Positions 1 through 8,223 of a stretch of DNA of 26,766 bases are shown here, piece after piece (position 1 is the first letter of the stretch; every line of letters begins with the position of its first letter). The notes beneath the pieces are model-generated. The model saw nothing but the letters and a program-made list of their open reading frames with translations. It ran no database searches and was not told where the DNA came from. Source of the stretch: CAZQBY01 sp964540655 (GTDB lineage Archaea; Altiarchaeota; Altiarchaeia; JAFGQM01); contig CAZINR010000012.1 of assembly GCA_964540655.1 (NCBI GenBank), positions 1 through 26,766 of the forward strand. The letters run 5' to 3'. The position numbers were made by a program, and so were the translations under genes.

Positions 1-2055
1 ATACTCAGGGGCGCCCAGGGTTGGATATCCAAACTGACGCTCGTGAAGGCCGCAGTATCCCTGAGTGGTGAAGATGGGGTCATCCTAGCGCCCGGTAGCA
101 TAAGCATCATGAACGCGAGGGGGGAGCCGTTCGATTTGAGCGATATAAGCCCGTTCTCCTGCTATGGGGAGGCCAGGCGGGGTTCTGAGAGGGGGGTCGG
201 GCCCACTCAGACCTGCAGGCCCGNNNNNNNNNNGGACCCCCCTCAAGGAGAGGACAACATAGTTACTCTGAATTTCAAACCTGTGACTGACGAATCGAAC
301 TTCGAGATAACGGTGGAGGATGCCGGGGTGAAAGTCAACCTGAACCTGCCCCTTCTGGGGGAGCTGCTGGCGGATTTGACAAGGCAGGTGCTCGAACAGT
401 CTTCGGAGAAAGGCTATATAAGATACGGCGGGGTGACTCACCTCTGCAACGCCTTCAAGGGAAAGCCCGGCCAGGCCACGATACACGGGACGGTACTGGA
501 GACTGATGAGCAATACTTGCCCCATGGGTTCGAAGAAGCGGTGAGCCTCTCTTTTGCCAGCATCCCGCAGAGCCTGGACACTTCCAACATCCCGGAGAGC
601 ATAGACTGTAGTGAGGAAAGTAAAGAGGATTTGATTAAACAGAATGCGATAGACCTCCTTACTTCCGACAGGACCGAGCAGTTCCAGCTCAGGCTGGCGA
701 GAACCCCCGACGGACCCGAAGTCGAGCAGGAAGACCTTGATGAGCTACAGAGGCGGGTGAATGAGAACTCCATGGTGAAGCAGACTGGAGAGAACAGGGT
801 AGTCAATCTCAAGGGTCGCGTAGAAATCGAAGGCAGGACCGTCACCCTTACGCCGTCGAGCGAATCGCCGACTCAGCAAACAGGCGAGGAGAAAAGGGTG
901 GGTGAGTTCCCCCAGCCGCCGAGAGAAGAGGACCCTGCCAGGGAGCTTGAAGAGAGCCTTGGCGGCGGCAGGATAGAGGAATCCCTCTACTGGCTGATGA
1001 GGATACCGGAGGATGCCGCCGGGACTTTGGCCCAAGCCGGCAATCTGGAAGATTCGGAGGCGGCTGCAAAGACCGCAACTGCCATATGCAAGCTCATGGG
1101 CATGAGGCACTGGATGGAGCTGGACGACTTTGGAAAGGCGCTTATGGCCATATGCGGGATAGGCAACATCTTCGGAGAAGCCGACGCCAAGACCCTGTGC
1201 GACCTAGCCGGACTCTACGCCGCCATGGAGAGCGGCAGCATAAGGTCGGTATTGGCGATTCTGGCGAACATGCTGAACGGCGCCGGCTTTGATTTCATGG
1301 TCACTACCGATATGATAGAGGCGGCAATGCGGACAGGAGATCTGGAAGACGTCCTCATGGCAGTGTCCGCAGCCGCAAGGCTCGCAGGCGATGTGGAGGC
1401 GGCAAATTATCTCGCCCAGCTGGCCCAGATAATACATGGGCTTAAGAGCGGCGACATATTGTCGATACTCGCCGCCGTACTGAGCAATCTGGGCGACACC
1501 GACTTGGCGGGCGTCATGGGGGCACTCGACGCCTTGATGAGGGGGGTGGAGGACGGGAACATCCTCGCCGCTTTGCGCGCGCTCGCAGACCTGGCGCACC
1601 GGTTCGGATATGACGTCTTAGGGGAATTGGGAGTATTCGGGCAGGTACAAGGCGCTTTCGACACCGTGATGAACTTCGACAACGCCCTGGACGCCTGCAA
1701 GGACAAGGAGAAAATGGCCTGGGACCTGGTCTGCACGGTGCCGGAGATCGGCGGGGGCGTCTGCCCGGATGAGATACCCTGCATAGGGGGTGGCATGGGA
1801 GAGTTCAGTTACGGGTTGCCGAGCTTTGAAATCCCAAAGCTGTGCAACGACATGTTCTTCGATTTCGGCTTCCAGATAGACTGCACCTGCGTTTACGTCT
1901 GCCCCACGGTTCCTAACACCATGTACTATCCTAGAAGCGTCGGGGTAAACCTAAAGCAGATAATGATGATCCTTGATGCGGCCTTGGGCGGCGGTTTTGA
2001 CCTAGATGCCGTTCTCAGGGGCGACATAATGGGTTACTGCAGGCTGGATCCATAG
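1..2055 (+). CDS. Large helical-repeat, Cys-rich protein of unknown function (5' partial, contains scaffold gap)
   Basis: I do not recognise this family. The frame is open to the left edge, so the true start is probably outside the window; GTG at 43 is only the first possible in-frame start. Residue numbers here count from 43. After a Gly/Pro-rich stretch holding the N gap, residues 65-330 are mixed and rich in charged and polar residues. From about residue 363 to 535 there are degenerate, Ala/Leu-rich helical units of roughly 36 residues, with landmarks SGSI (397), TGDL (431), SGDI (469) and DGNI (504). The last 110 residues are rich in Cys (several CxxC-like spacings, for example CTCVYVC) and Gly. 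No C-terminal membrane segment is visible; a signal peptide cannot be judged because the start is missing. Several Cys suggest an exported protein, but that is inference. The UbiA gene starts 6 bp downstream, so the two are probably co-transcribed. Confidence 0.75.
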   Translation: MLRGAQGWISKLTLVKAAVSLSGEDGVILAPGSISIMNARGEPFDLSDISPFSCYGEARRGSERGVGPTQTCRPXXXXDPPQGEDNIVTLNFKPVTDESNFEITVEDAGVKVNLNLPLLGELLADLTRQVLEQSSEKGYIRYGGVTHLCNAFKGKPGQATIHGTVLETDEQYLPHGFEEAVSLSFASIPQSLDTSNIPESIDCSEESKEDLIKQNAIDLLTSDRTEQFQLRLARTPDGPEVEQEDLDELQRRVNENSMVKQTGENRVVNLKGRVEIEGRTVTLTPSSESPTQQTGEEKRVGEFPQPPREEDPARELEESLGGGRIEESLYWLMRIPEDAAGTLAQAGNLEDSEAAAKTATAICKLMGMRHWMELDDFGKALMAICGIGNIFGEADAKTLCDLAGLYAAMESGSIRSVLAILANMLNGAGFDFMVTTDMIEAAMRTGDLEDVLMAVSAAARLAGDVEAANYLAQLAQIIHGLKSGDILSILAAVLSNLGDTDLAGVMGALDALMRGVEDGNILAALRALADLAHRFGYDVLGELGVFGQVQGAFDTVMNFDNALDACKDKEKMAWDLVCTVPEIGGGVCPDEIPCIGGGMGEFSYGLPSFEIPKLCNDMFFDFGFQIDCTCVYVCPTVPNTMYYPRSVGVNLKQIMMILDAALGGGFDLDAVLRGDIMGYCRLDP
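224..233. other. Scaffold gap (10 N)
   Basis: Ten N bases interrupt the first gene. Ten is a conventional placeholder, so the real length is unknown and the reading frame across it is only nominal. The gap is flanked by a perfect inverted repeat, GAGGGGGGTC at 189-198 and GACCCCCCTC at 235-244, which could have caused the assembly break. Confidence 0.95.
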
Positions 2056-2061
2056 ACGAGA

Positions 2062-2874
2062 ATGAAACCGAAGGCAATACCGAGGCTGATGCGGCTGGAG
2101 AACAGCGCGATGGCGGCTATCGCGGTAGTCATAGGCTACGTAGTCGCCGGGGGCCTGGAGCCGGGGGCAGGCATAATCCTGGCGATAATCTCGGCCTTCT
2201 TTATAACTGGGGCCGGCAACGCAATAAACGACTACTACGACCGGGAGACGGATACTAAGAACGCGCCCCACAGGCCGATACCGTCCGGCCACATAATGGA
2301 GGAGCATGCCTTCTATCTGGCAATCGCGCTTTTCTTTATCGGCATAGTCATGGCCTTCTTAATAAACTATTCTTGCCTGGCCCTTGCATCTTTCAACTCC
2401 GTTATACTCTTCCTCTACGGCCGCAACCTCAAGTCATCGGTCTTCTTGGGCAACGTGGCCGTCTCTTATCTAACCGCTTCGACCTTCGTCTATGGGGCAC
2501 TGGTCCTCCAGAACCCGCTGACCACCGTGTTCCTGGCGCTTCTGGCCTTCCTGGCAAACGTAGGGCGGGAGATAATCGGGGATGTGGAGGACATCGAGGG
2601 AGACATGAAGGCCGGGATGAAGACTCTGGCAACGCGTTTGGGCGAGAAAAGGGCATGGCTTTATGGGAGGATTTATATAATCGGGGCCGTGCTGCTGAGC
2701 CCGGTGCCATACGTGACCGGGCTGCTCGGCATCTATTACCTCCTGCCGGTCCTGACCGCAGACGCGCTTTTTGTCGTATCGATAGCGACAAGCGATGCGC
2801 GCCTGAACCAGCGGCTGACCAAATACGCGATATTCGTCGGCCTGGTGGCCTTCCTGATGGGTGCCCTACTTTAG
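2062..2874 (+). CDS. UbiA-family prenyltransferase, likely digeranylgeranylglyceryl phosphate synthase
   Basis: The 270-residue protein is an integral-membrane UbiA prenyltransferase. It most likely transfers the second geranylgeranyl group to geranylgeranylglyceryl phosphate in archaeal ether-lipid synthesis. The first Asp-rich motif is visible as NDYYDRETD at residues 56-64, followed by RPIPSG at 71-76. The second is DVEDIEGD at 174-181, preceded by the typical LAFLANVGREI and followed by TLATRLGEKRA. About eight hydrophobic segments fit the family fold and usual length. It starts 6 bp after the upstream gene and overlaps the convergent thymidylate kinase by 9 bp. The reductase acting later in the same pathway is encoded at 6260-7411. 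Another UbiA substrate (a quinone, for example) cannot be excluded, but the motifs and archaeal context favour DGGGP synthase. Confidence 0.88.
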   Translation: MKPKAIPRLMRLENSAMAAIAVVIGYVVAGGLEPGAGIILAIISAFFITGAGNAINDYYDRETDTKNAPHRPIPSGHIMEEHAFYLAIALFFIGIVMAFLINYSCLALASFNSVILFLYGRNLKSSVFLGNVAVSYLTASTFVYGALVLQNPLTTVFLALLAFLANVGREIIGDVEDIEGDMKAGMKTLATRLGEKRAWLYGRIYIIGAVLLSPVPYVTGLLGIYYLLPVLTADALFVVSIATSDARLNQRLTKYAIFVGLVAFLMGALL

Positions 2875-3483
2875 GTGCGCGTCCGTAAATTCCCGTATCT
2901 TGCTCTGGACCTCTTTAACTCTGCCGGCGTTGCTGAACACCTTCCAGATCTTCCCCGGCTTCGAGAGCTTATTGCGTTCGCCGTAGGCGAGGTTCAGAAG
3001 CTTCTGCTGGACCTTCTTCTGAAAGTTGAGGACCTCGAAGACCTCTTTCTCCCTGTGGCTCATGCGCGCAAGGGCCTTCTCCGAGGCGACCTCGAGCACT
3101 ATGACCAGGTCGGGGTCCGGCACGAAAGAGTTCAGCTGCGATATCCACTGCTCGTTGACTCCCTGGACGGACTGGTAGGCGACTGTCGAGTAGTAATAGC
3201 GATCGGATATGACGACTTTGCCCTCCTCGAGGGCCGGCTTTATGACCTTGTCCACGTGCTCCGCGCGGTCGGCTGTGAAGAGTAGAGTCAGGGTCTCTGG
3301 CGACACCTTTATCTTGCCGGATAGTATCATGCGTATGGCTTGGCCTATGAATCCCTTAGTCGGCTCCTGGGTTACGACTACTCCCATGCCGCAGCCCTTT
3401 AGGTGCTCTGACAGCAGGCGCGCATGTGTGGATTTGCCGCTGCCGTCCGCGCCCTCCAATACTATGAACTTGCCCTTTTTCAT
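2866..3483 (-). CDS. tmk: Thymidylate kinase (dTMP kinase)
   Basis: Phosphorylates dTMP to dTDP with ATP in the cytoplasm. The P-loop GADGSGKST is at residues 11-19, followed by TQEPT, the DRYYYSTVAYQ substrate/Mg motif (pattern DR-Y-x-x-S-x-x-AYQ), and an Arg-containing LID region. About 205 residues is normal for the family. I chose ATG at 3483 rather than the in-frame ATG at 3507. A TATA-like TATATTTTA at about 3512-3520 would place transcription start near 3490, downstream of 3507, and family members begin just before the KFIVLEG strand. The 3' end overlaps the UbiA gene tail to tail by 9 bp. With pyrG, pyrD and pyrK elsewhere in the window it contributes to pyrimidine nucleotide supply. 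Confidence 0.93.
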   Translation of the reverse strand: MKKGKFIVLEGADGSGKSTHARLLSEHLKGCGMGVVVTQEPTKGFIGQAIRMILSGKIKVSPETLTLLFTADRAEHVDKVIKPALEEGKVVISDRYYYSTVAYQSVQGVNEQWISQLNSFVPDPDLVIVLEVASEKALARMSHREKEVFEVLNFQKKVQQKLLNLAYGERNKLSKPGKIWKVFSNAGRVKEVQSKIREFTDAHLK

Positions 3484-3510
3484 TTGTGCCGCTATATTTT
3501 TATTCATAAA

Positions 3511-3535
3511 GGTAAAATATACCTGTTTAAACAGG
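3511..3535. promoter_or_regulatory. Adjacent palindromes over the tmk promoter
   Basis: GGTAAAATATACC (3511-3523) is an inverted repeat that contains the minus-strand TATA-like box for tmk. It abuts the perfect 14-bp palindrome CCTGTTTAAACAGG (3522-3535). They lie in the divergent region between tmk and the small membrane gene. The position suggests an operator overlapping the tmk core promoter, but no regulator is identified. Confidence 0.45.
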
Positions 3536-3593
3536 CTTCATCCCAGGCGATGCGGCTTTTTACTTCATAAACTGAAAATATGGGACGATAAAA

Positions 3594-3779
3594 ATGGGCA
3601 AAGCAAAGATGTTCGGTGGAGCTGCGGTGGTGTTCGGTTTGATAATGGGTGTTCTGGCCTGGCTTTTGGTGCCCGGCTCGTTCCTCACGTTCCTGCTGTA
3701 CGTGTATCTTCCGGTTCTGCTGATAACAGTCGGCCTGGTGGCCATAGTCATAGGCGTGCTGCTTCTGATATACGGCTGA
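3594..3779 (+). CDS. Small two-span membrane protein, unknown
   Basis: A 61-residue protein made almost entirely of two hydrophobic segments (about residues 8-30 and 35-59), separated by a short turn with Pro-Gly and Tyr. The N-terminal MGKAKM is short and basic. No family is recognised. A TATA-like TTCATAAAC lies about 26 bp before the ATG, suggesting a leaderless or short-leader transcript. gatE starts 38 bp after the stop, with a T-rich tract (3786-3792) between them. The hydrophobic pattern, ATG start and promoter spacing support a real gene, but the function is unknown. Confidence 0.6.
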   Translation: MGKAKMFGGAAVVFGLIMGVLAWLLVPGSFLTFLLYVYLPVLLITVGLVAIVIGVLLLIYG

Positions 3780-3817
3780 TTCGGGCTTTTTTCTGAAACC
3801 TGCCTAAATATTAGACC

Positions 3818-5596
3818 ATGTTAGATTACGCTAGGTTGGGTCTGAAGTGCGGAATAGAGATACACCAGCAGCTCGACACGCACAAGCTCTTCTGCGAGTG
3901 CGAATCCCGTATACGCGACGGCGAGCCTGAAGGGACAATCAAGCGCAGGATAAAGGCGGTGGCAGGGGAGCTGGGTGATGTGGACCCGGCCGCGCTGCAC
4001 GAGCTGCTTAAGGACAGAGAGTTCGTCTACGAGTTCTACCAGGACACCAACTGCCTGGTTGAGCTGGACGAGGAGCCGCCCCACCCCGTAAACAAGGAGG
4101 CTTTAGACATAGTTTTGGAAGTGGCGATGTTATTGCATGCAAAGCCCGTCGACGAGGTCCAGGTCATGAGGAAGACGGTCATAGACGGCTCCAACACCTC
4201 CGGCTTCCAGCGGACCATGCTTGCGGCCACGGGCGGGCATATCGAAGTCAAAGGCAAGAAGATCGGCATACCCACCATCTGCCTGGAAGAGGACGCTGCG
4301 CGCATCATAAAGAAAGAGGGGAGCGCCACCTGGTACAGGCTTGACCGGTTGGGCATACCATTAGTCGAGATCGGCACCGACCCCGACATAACGACGCCCA
4401 GAGAGGCCAGAGATGTGGCCGAGAAGATAGGCATGCTCCTGCGCGCGACCGGGAGAGTGAGAAGGGGGCTGGGGACGATAAGGCAGGATGTCAACGTCTC
4501 GATTAAAAAAGGGAGGCGCATAGAGATAAAGGGGGTACAGGCGCTCAACGACATACCCGGCTTGGTGGAGAACGAGGTCAGGAGGCAGCTGGAGCTGGCC
4601 GGAATAAGAGACGAGCTCAAGAAGAGGGGTTTCAAGGCATTTAAGCTTGGGGTCAAAGAGCTCAGCGATATCTTCAAGAGATCAAAATGCAAAATCGTCA
4701 AGGGCAGGAGAGTCTTCGGCATCAGGGTGCCGAAGTTCAAAGGCTTGGTCGGAAGGGAGCTCATGCCCGAGTACAGGTTCGGAACAGAGCTGGCCGGCAT
4801 AGCGAAGAGCGTCGCGGGGCTTAAGGGCATATTTCACTCGGACGAGATGCCTGCCTACGGGATAAGCGAGGGGGAAGTCGGGGCCGTGAGGAAGAGGCTC
4901 GGGCTCAAGAATCAGGACGCATTCATCATGGTGGCAGCCGGTGAAGGGCCGGCCCAGAAAGCGCTCATTGCCATAGCCCAAAGATGCAAAGATGCGCTCA
5001 AGGGCGTACCCAAGGAGGTCAGGCGCGCGGACGGGACGCTGACCCGCTTCATGAGGCCGCTGCCCGGCAGCGCGCGCATGTATCCGGAGACCGACCAGCC
5101 GGTGGTCAAGATAACGAAGGCCATGCTGGATTCGGTAGAGGTCTCCTCGACTCCGGAAGAGCAGAAGAGAGAGCTCGGGGAGATGGGTCTGGGGAAAGAG
5201 CTGGCCGAACAGCTGGTCAAGGGTAGCATGACTGGCCGATTCAAAGAAGCAGCGAACAGATTCAATATAAAGAATTCGGTCATAGCCTCGACCATGCTGG
5301 CCGCCCCGGACTTGGAATTGGAGGGGGTATTCAAACTGGTGGACTCGGGTAAAGTGGCAAAAGAGTCCATAGATGTGGTGGTGGAGGGTGTGAGAGCCGG
5401 CAAGAGCGCGGAAGAGGTTGCAAGGTCAAAGAAACTGTTTTTAATGGACGAGGCTGAAATCAGAGAGAGGGTCAAGGATATCGTCAAGAGGAATAAGGGG
5501 GCGGATTTCGGACGATTGATGGGCGCGGCGATGTCCGAGTTGAGGGGCAAGGCCGACGCCCGGACCGTCAAGAGGCTAATCGAGGAACTGTCATAA
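3818..5596 (+). CDS. gatE: Glutamyl-tRNA(Gln) amidotransferase subunit E
   Basis: GatE is the archaeal-specific kinase/transamidase subunit that, with the GatD asparaginase-like subunit, converts Glu-tRNA(Gln) to Gln-tRNA(Gln). The protein opens with LGLKCGIEIHQQLDTHKLFC, the typical GatB/GatE start, and continues through the catalytic core (EFYQDTNCLVELDEEPPHP; TGGHIEVKGKKIGI; LEEDAA; GIPLVEIGTDPDI; IRQDVNVSI). The AspRS-like GAD insertion that separates GatE from GatB is present (PEYRFGTELAGIAK through GIFHSDEMPAYGI). The C-terminal YqeY-like tail ends in MGAAMSELRGKADARTVKRL. At 592 residues it is slightly short for the family. The start is fixed by alignment of the conserved N-terminus. 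gatD is not in this window. The stop overlaps the rhomboid start by one base. Confidence 0.96.
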   Translation: MLDYARLGLKCGIEIHQQLDTHKLFCECESRIRDGEPEGTIKRRIKAVAGELGDVDPAALHELLKDREFVYEFYQDTNCLVELDEEPPHPVNKEALDIVLEVAMLLHAKPVDEVQVMRKTVIDGSNTSGFQRTMLAATGGHIEVKGKKIGIPTICLEEDAARIIKKEGSATWYRLDRLGIPLVEIGTDPDITTPREARDVAEKIGMLLRATGRVRRGLGTIRQDVNVSIKKGRRIEIKGVQALNDIPGLVENEVRRQLELAGIRDELKKRGFKAFKLGVKELSDIFKRSKCKIVKGRRVFGIRVPKFKGLVGRELMPEYRFGTELAGIAKSVAGLKGIFHSDEMPAYGISEGEVGAVRKRLGLKNQDAFIMVAAGEGPAQKALIAIAQRCKDALKGVPKEVRRADGTLTRFMRPLPGSARMYPETDQPVVKITKAMLDSVEVSSTPEEQKRELGEMGLGKELAEQLVKGSMTGRFKEAANRFNIKNSVIASTMLAAPDLELEGVFKLVDSGKVAKESIDVVVEGVRAGKSAEEVARSKKLFLMDEAEIRERVKDIVKRNKGADFGRLMGAAMSELRGKADARTVKRLIEELS

Positions 5597-6273
5597 TGGA
5601 TTTGAGGGATTTGCCAGTCACCTTCTGGCTGTTGATAATATTGTTCGCGGTCTTCGTGACGCAGATAGCCACGGCGGCGGCGGGCGTGCCGTTCACCGAG
5701 ATGACGGTGCTGAGCCCCCTCGCAGTACTGAACGGCCAGAAGCTGTGGGGTCTTTTCACCAACATGTTCCTGCACGGCGGGATGTTCCATATCTTCTTCA
5801 ACTCCTGGGCTTTGTTCATGTTCGGGTTGGCGCTAGAGAGGTTGATTGGCGGGAAAGAGCTGCTCAAGGTCTTCCTGATATCCGGGCTTGTTGCCTCCAT
5901 GTTCTACGTGTTGACTTCGGTGTTCATACTCGACAGCAGCGCATCTGCCCTGGGCGCCAGCGGCGCCATATTCGGAATCGTCGGGGCCATGATAGCCCTT
6001 CGGCCGAGGATGAGGGTCATGCTGATTTTCCCGCCCGTGCCGATGGAGCTATGGATGCTAGGAGTATTCTTCGTCCTTATAGCTGTGCTTTGGTTCGGCG
6101 CAGGCGGCGGCACCGGCATAGCCGAGAACGCTCATCTTGGAGGGCTGATAACGGGTCTGGCGCTAGGATGGTATTACAAGGGTAAAGAGAATGCCAGGAC
6201 CTCCGGGCGCGGGATTTGGAGGAGCTTCAACCGGCCCAGCTACAACTACGACTGGATAGATGACTACAGATAA
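5596..6273 (+). CDS. Rhomboid-family intramembrane serine protease
   Basis: A 225-residue polytopic membrane protein. The rhomboid signature is complete: HGGMFHIFFN in the second helix region (around 60-69), the catalytic serine motif GASGAIFG (Ser122), and the catalytic histidine in ENAHLGGLITG (His180). About six transmembrane segments precede a short polar C-terminal tail with Tyr, Asp and Arg. It presumably cleaves membrane-anchored substrates within the bilayer; the substrate is unknown. The start ATG overlaps the gatE stop (TAATG), and the 3' end overlaps the downstream reductase by 14 bp, so translation is probably coupled across the three genes. The intact Ser/His dyad argues against an inactive pseudoprotease. 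Confidence 0.92.
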   Translation: MDLRDLPVTFWLLIILFAVFVTQIATAAAGVPFTEMTVLSPLAVLNGQKLWGLFTNMFLHGGMFHIFFNSWALFMFGLALERLIGGKELLKVFLISGLVASMFYVLTSVFILDSSASALGASGAIFGIVGAMIALRPRMRVMLIFPPVPMELWMLGVFFVLIAVLWFGAGGGTGIAENAHLGGLITGLALGWYYKGKENARTSGRGIWRSFNRPSYNYDWIDDYR

Positions 6274-7411
6274 GACCTATGACGCGGCCGTCATCGGCGC
6301 CGGGCCGGCAGGCCTTATATGTGCCACTGACTTGCACAAATCAGGAAAGGATGTGGCAGTCTTCGAGAAGGACAAAAAAGTCGGAGAGCCGGTCGAATGC
6401 GCCGGCCTCTTCAATATCGGCGGCCTTTCCCGGTTAGGTATAGATAAGGGAGATTATATTTTGAATGAAGTAAGGGGCGCGAAATTCATATCGGCCGGCG
6501 GCGCCTCCGCCGCAATAGAAGGGAGGGAGAGCAAAGCCTGTGTTGTGGATAGGGGCGAATTCGACCGCTTTCTGGCCTCGAAATACGATGGCGACCTGCT
6601 TCTGAAGACAGAGGTCAAAGGTGCGCGCAGAGCAGGTGGGGCACACGAACTCAAGGCCGGCGGCGATTCCTTCAAAGTCGAGAGGGTCGTGATTGCCACC
6701 GGCTATGATCAGAATCTTCACAAGCAGTTCGGTCTTGGGGGGCCTTCGAGATTCATATCCACCAGCCAGTACGAGATAGAGGGCATTGACGTCGACCCGG
6801 ATTTTGTAGAGGTCTATTTAGGCTCGGTCGCTCCGGGCTTTTTTGCCTGGGTGATACCGGTAAACGAGAACAGGGCAAGAGTGGGCTTGGGGGTTCTGAA
6901 CGCGGATGAGAGCACGCACCAGTATATGGGTGGATTCGTCAAGAGACTCAGGGAGGAAGGCCGGTTCGGTCAGAAGAACAAAGTCGTCAGCAAATCCGGC
7001 GGCCTAATACCGCTGTTCGAGCCGAATCTGGAAGTGTCCCATGACGGCGCTTATCTTGTGGGCGACGCCGCGGGACAGGTCAAGGCGACGACCGGTGGGG
7101 GGGTGATGCTCGGGGGGCTGGCCGCAAAGGCGCTAGCGCGGGCGATAGTTCGTGAAGAGAGCTATGAGGCCCTTCTTTTGGATATCAACAAAGAGCTCAC
7201 TAACCACCTCCTGATAAGGAAGGTCCTGAACAAATTCGGTGATGAGCAATACGAGCACATGATGGAGTTCTTGAACAAGCCAGATATCAGAAAAGTAATC
7301 GAGGAGCAAGGGGACATGGATTTGGTGGGGCCTCTACTCAAAGGCATTATGTCCAATCCTATCCTTGCGCTGCAGGCGATGAGATTCCTCGGCAAGGGGA
7401 TTCTGTTTTAA
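6260..7411 (+). CDS. FAD-dependent geranylgeranyl reductase family protein
   Basis: A 383-residue flavoprotein of the geranylgeranyl reductase family, which in archaea saturates the isoprenoid chains of ether lipids. The Rossmann FAD motif GAGPAG is at residues 13-18, followed by the acidic end of the second strand (VFEK). The family CAGL motif (Cys47) and the second FAD-binding motif GDAAGQVKATTGGG (268 onward) are present. The region from 355 to the end is helical and hydrophobic, which fits membrane association. Its start lies 14 bp inside the rhomboid gene. Presence in the same window as a DGGGP synthase supports a lipid role, but the exact substrate and the electron donor cannot be read from the sequence. 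Confidence 0.9.
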   Translation: MTTDKTYDAAVIGAGPAGLICATDLHKSGKDVAVFEKDKKVGEPVECAGLFNIGGLSRLGIDKGDYILNEVRGAKFISAGGASAAIEGRESKACVVDRGEFDRFLASKYDGDLLLKTEVKGARRAGGAHELKAGGDSFKVERVVIATGYDQNLHKQFGLGGPSRFISTSQYEIEGIDVDPDFVEVYLGSVAPGFFAWVIPVNENRARVGLGVLNADESTHQYMGGFVKRLREEGRFGQKNKVVSKSGGLIPLFEPNLEVSHDGAYLVGDAAGQVKATTGGGVMLGGLAAKALARAIVREESYEALLLDINKELTNHLLIRKVLNKFGDEQYEHMMEFLNKPDIRKVIEEQGDMDLVGPLLKGIMSNPILALQAMRFLGKGILF

Positions 7412-7492
7412 TAGTCGAAATGTCAAAATAAGGCGACGCGAGCTTCGCACTTGCAAGGCGCTTCTATTTTCATTAATCCAAATCATTTTAAA

Positions 7493-7834
7493 ATGGTCGG
7501 GGAAGAGCTGGGGTGGTACCCGCTTGACGGATGGACCATAGCACTGCTGATAGCGGAGATGCTGGTCATGATAATGATTCCCGGCTTCCTGCTGAGCCTG
7601 GCTCTCTTCCCGAAGAGGCATGAGATGGCCATGAGCGAGCGCTTGGCCCTGTCTTTCGGCTTGGGGCTCGCGCCGCCATTCGTGCTGACTCTCCTGAACA
7701 TACTCCTGGAGGTCAGGGTGAATGTGGTGACGAGCGCACTGGTTTTGGCATTCTTCGCAATAATAGGTCTTGTGGGCTTTTTGAACCGGGGCGGCGACAT
7801 AAACCTGATGGAGTGGTACAAGTCTAAAGAGTAG
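7493..7834 (+). CDS. DUF1616-like small membrane protein
   Basis: A 113-residue protein with three hydrophobic segments. The stretch around ERLALSFGLGLAPPFVLTLLN, together with the preceding PGFLLSLALFPKR, resembles the N-terminal part of the DUF1616 membrane family seen in euryarchaea. Here that part stands alone, without the longer extracytoplasmic portion usual in that family. I start at ATG 7493, directly after a TTTTAAA tract; a TTG at 7451 in the same frame would add 14 residues without family support. It ends KSKE and overlaps the convergent pth2 by 11 bp. Function unknown. Confidence 0.72.
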   Translation: MVGEELGWYPLDGWTIALLIAEMLVMIMIPGFLLSLALFPKRHEMAMSERLALSFGLGLAPPFVLTLLNILLEVRVNVVTSALVLAFFAIIGLVGFLNRGGDINLMEWYKSKE

Positions 7835-8168
7835 GCAGCTCGCCGGTTATTCTGTCTATCTTCTTCTCTTCGTCCGGCCCTATACCCATGCATGTGATTG
7901 TTCCTGGCTCTACTTCGGTATGCCCGGCGTCTTCTATGGCTGCGGTAGTCAGACCGGCGCTCTTGGCAAGCTCCTTTATCTCGAACAGCTCTTTTAAGTC
8001 CTTCACCTTAAGGACTATCTTCTTGCCGCCTCCGTCCAGCCAGTCTTTGAGCAGTTGCTTGTCGTCCTGCCTGATATAGCACTGCAGCACAGCATGCGCT
8101 ACCTGGGCGCAGGTTTTGCCCTTAGATAGTTTCAAATCCCCCCTCACCAAGACTGTCAGTTTGTACAT
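7824..8168 (-). CDS. pth2: Peptidyl-tRNA hydrolase, Pth2 type
   Basis: A 114-residue Pth2 enzyme, which releases peptides from stalled peptidyl-tRNA. The family pattern is complete: LSKGKTCAQVAHAVL at residues 14-28 (with the catalytic-region Lys and His), then AIEDAGHTEVEPGTIT and GIGPDEEKKIDRITGEL at the C-terminus. The length is standard for archaeal Pth2. A minus-strand AATAAAAAG about 15 bp before the ATG may be its TATA-like element. It overlaps the convergent membrane gene by 11 bp at the 3' end and is divergent from the CBS/zinc-ribbon gene. Confidence 0.95.
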   Translation of the reverse strand: MYKLTVLVRGDLKLSKGKTCAQVAHAVLQCYIRQDDKQLLKDWLDGGGKKIVLKVKDLKELFEIKELAKSAGLTTAAIEDAGHTEVEPGTITCMGIGPDEEKKIDRITGELPTL

Positions 8169-8223
8169 CTTCAGAGTGCTTTTTATTACTGTTGCAGCTA
8201 ATTAAAACAAGGGTGGAAAAAGC

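Noticed and set aside
4036..4830. Long minus-strand ORF of 264 residues inside gatE
   Set aside because: Ser/Leu/Pro-biased translation with no motif, antisense to a confidently identified gene. It is a shadow of GC-rich codon structure.
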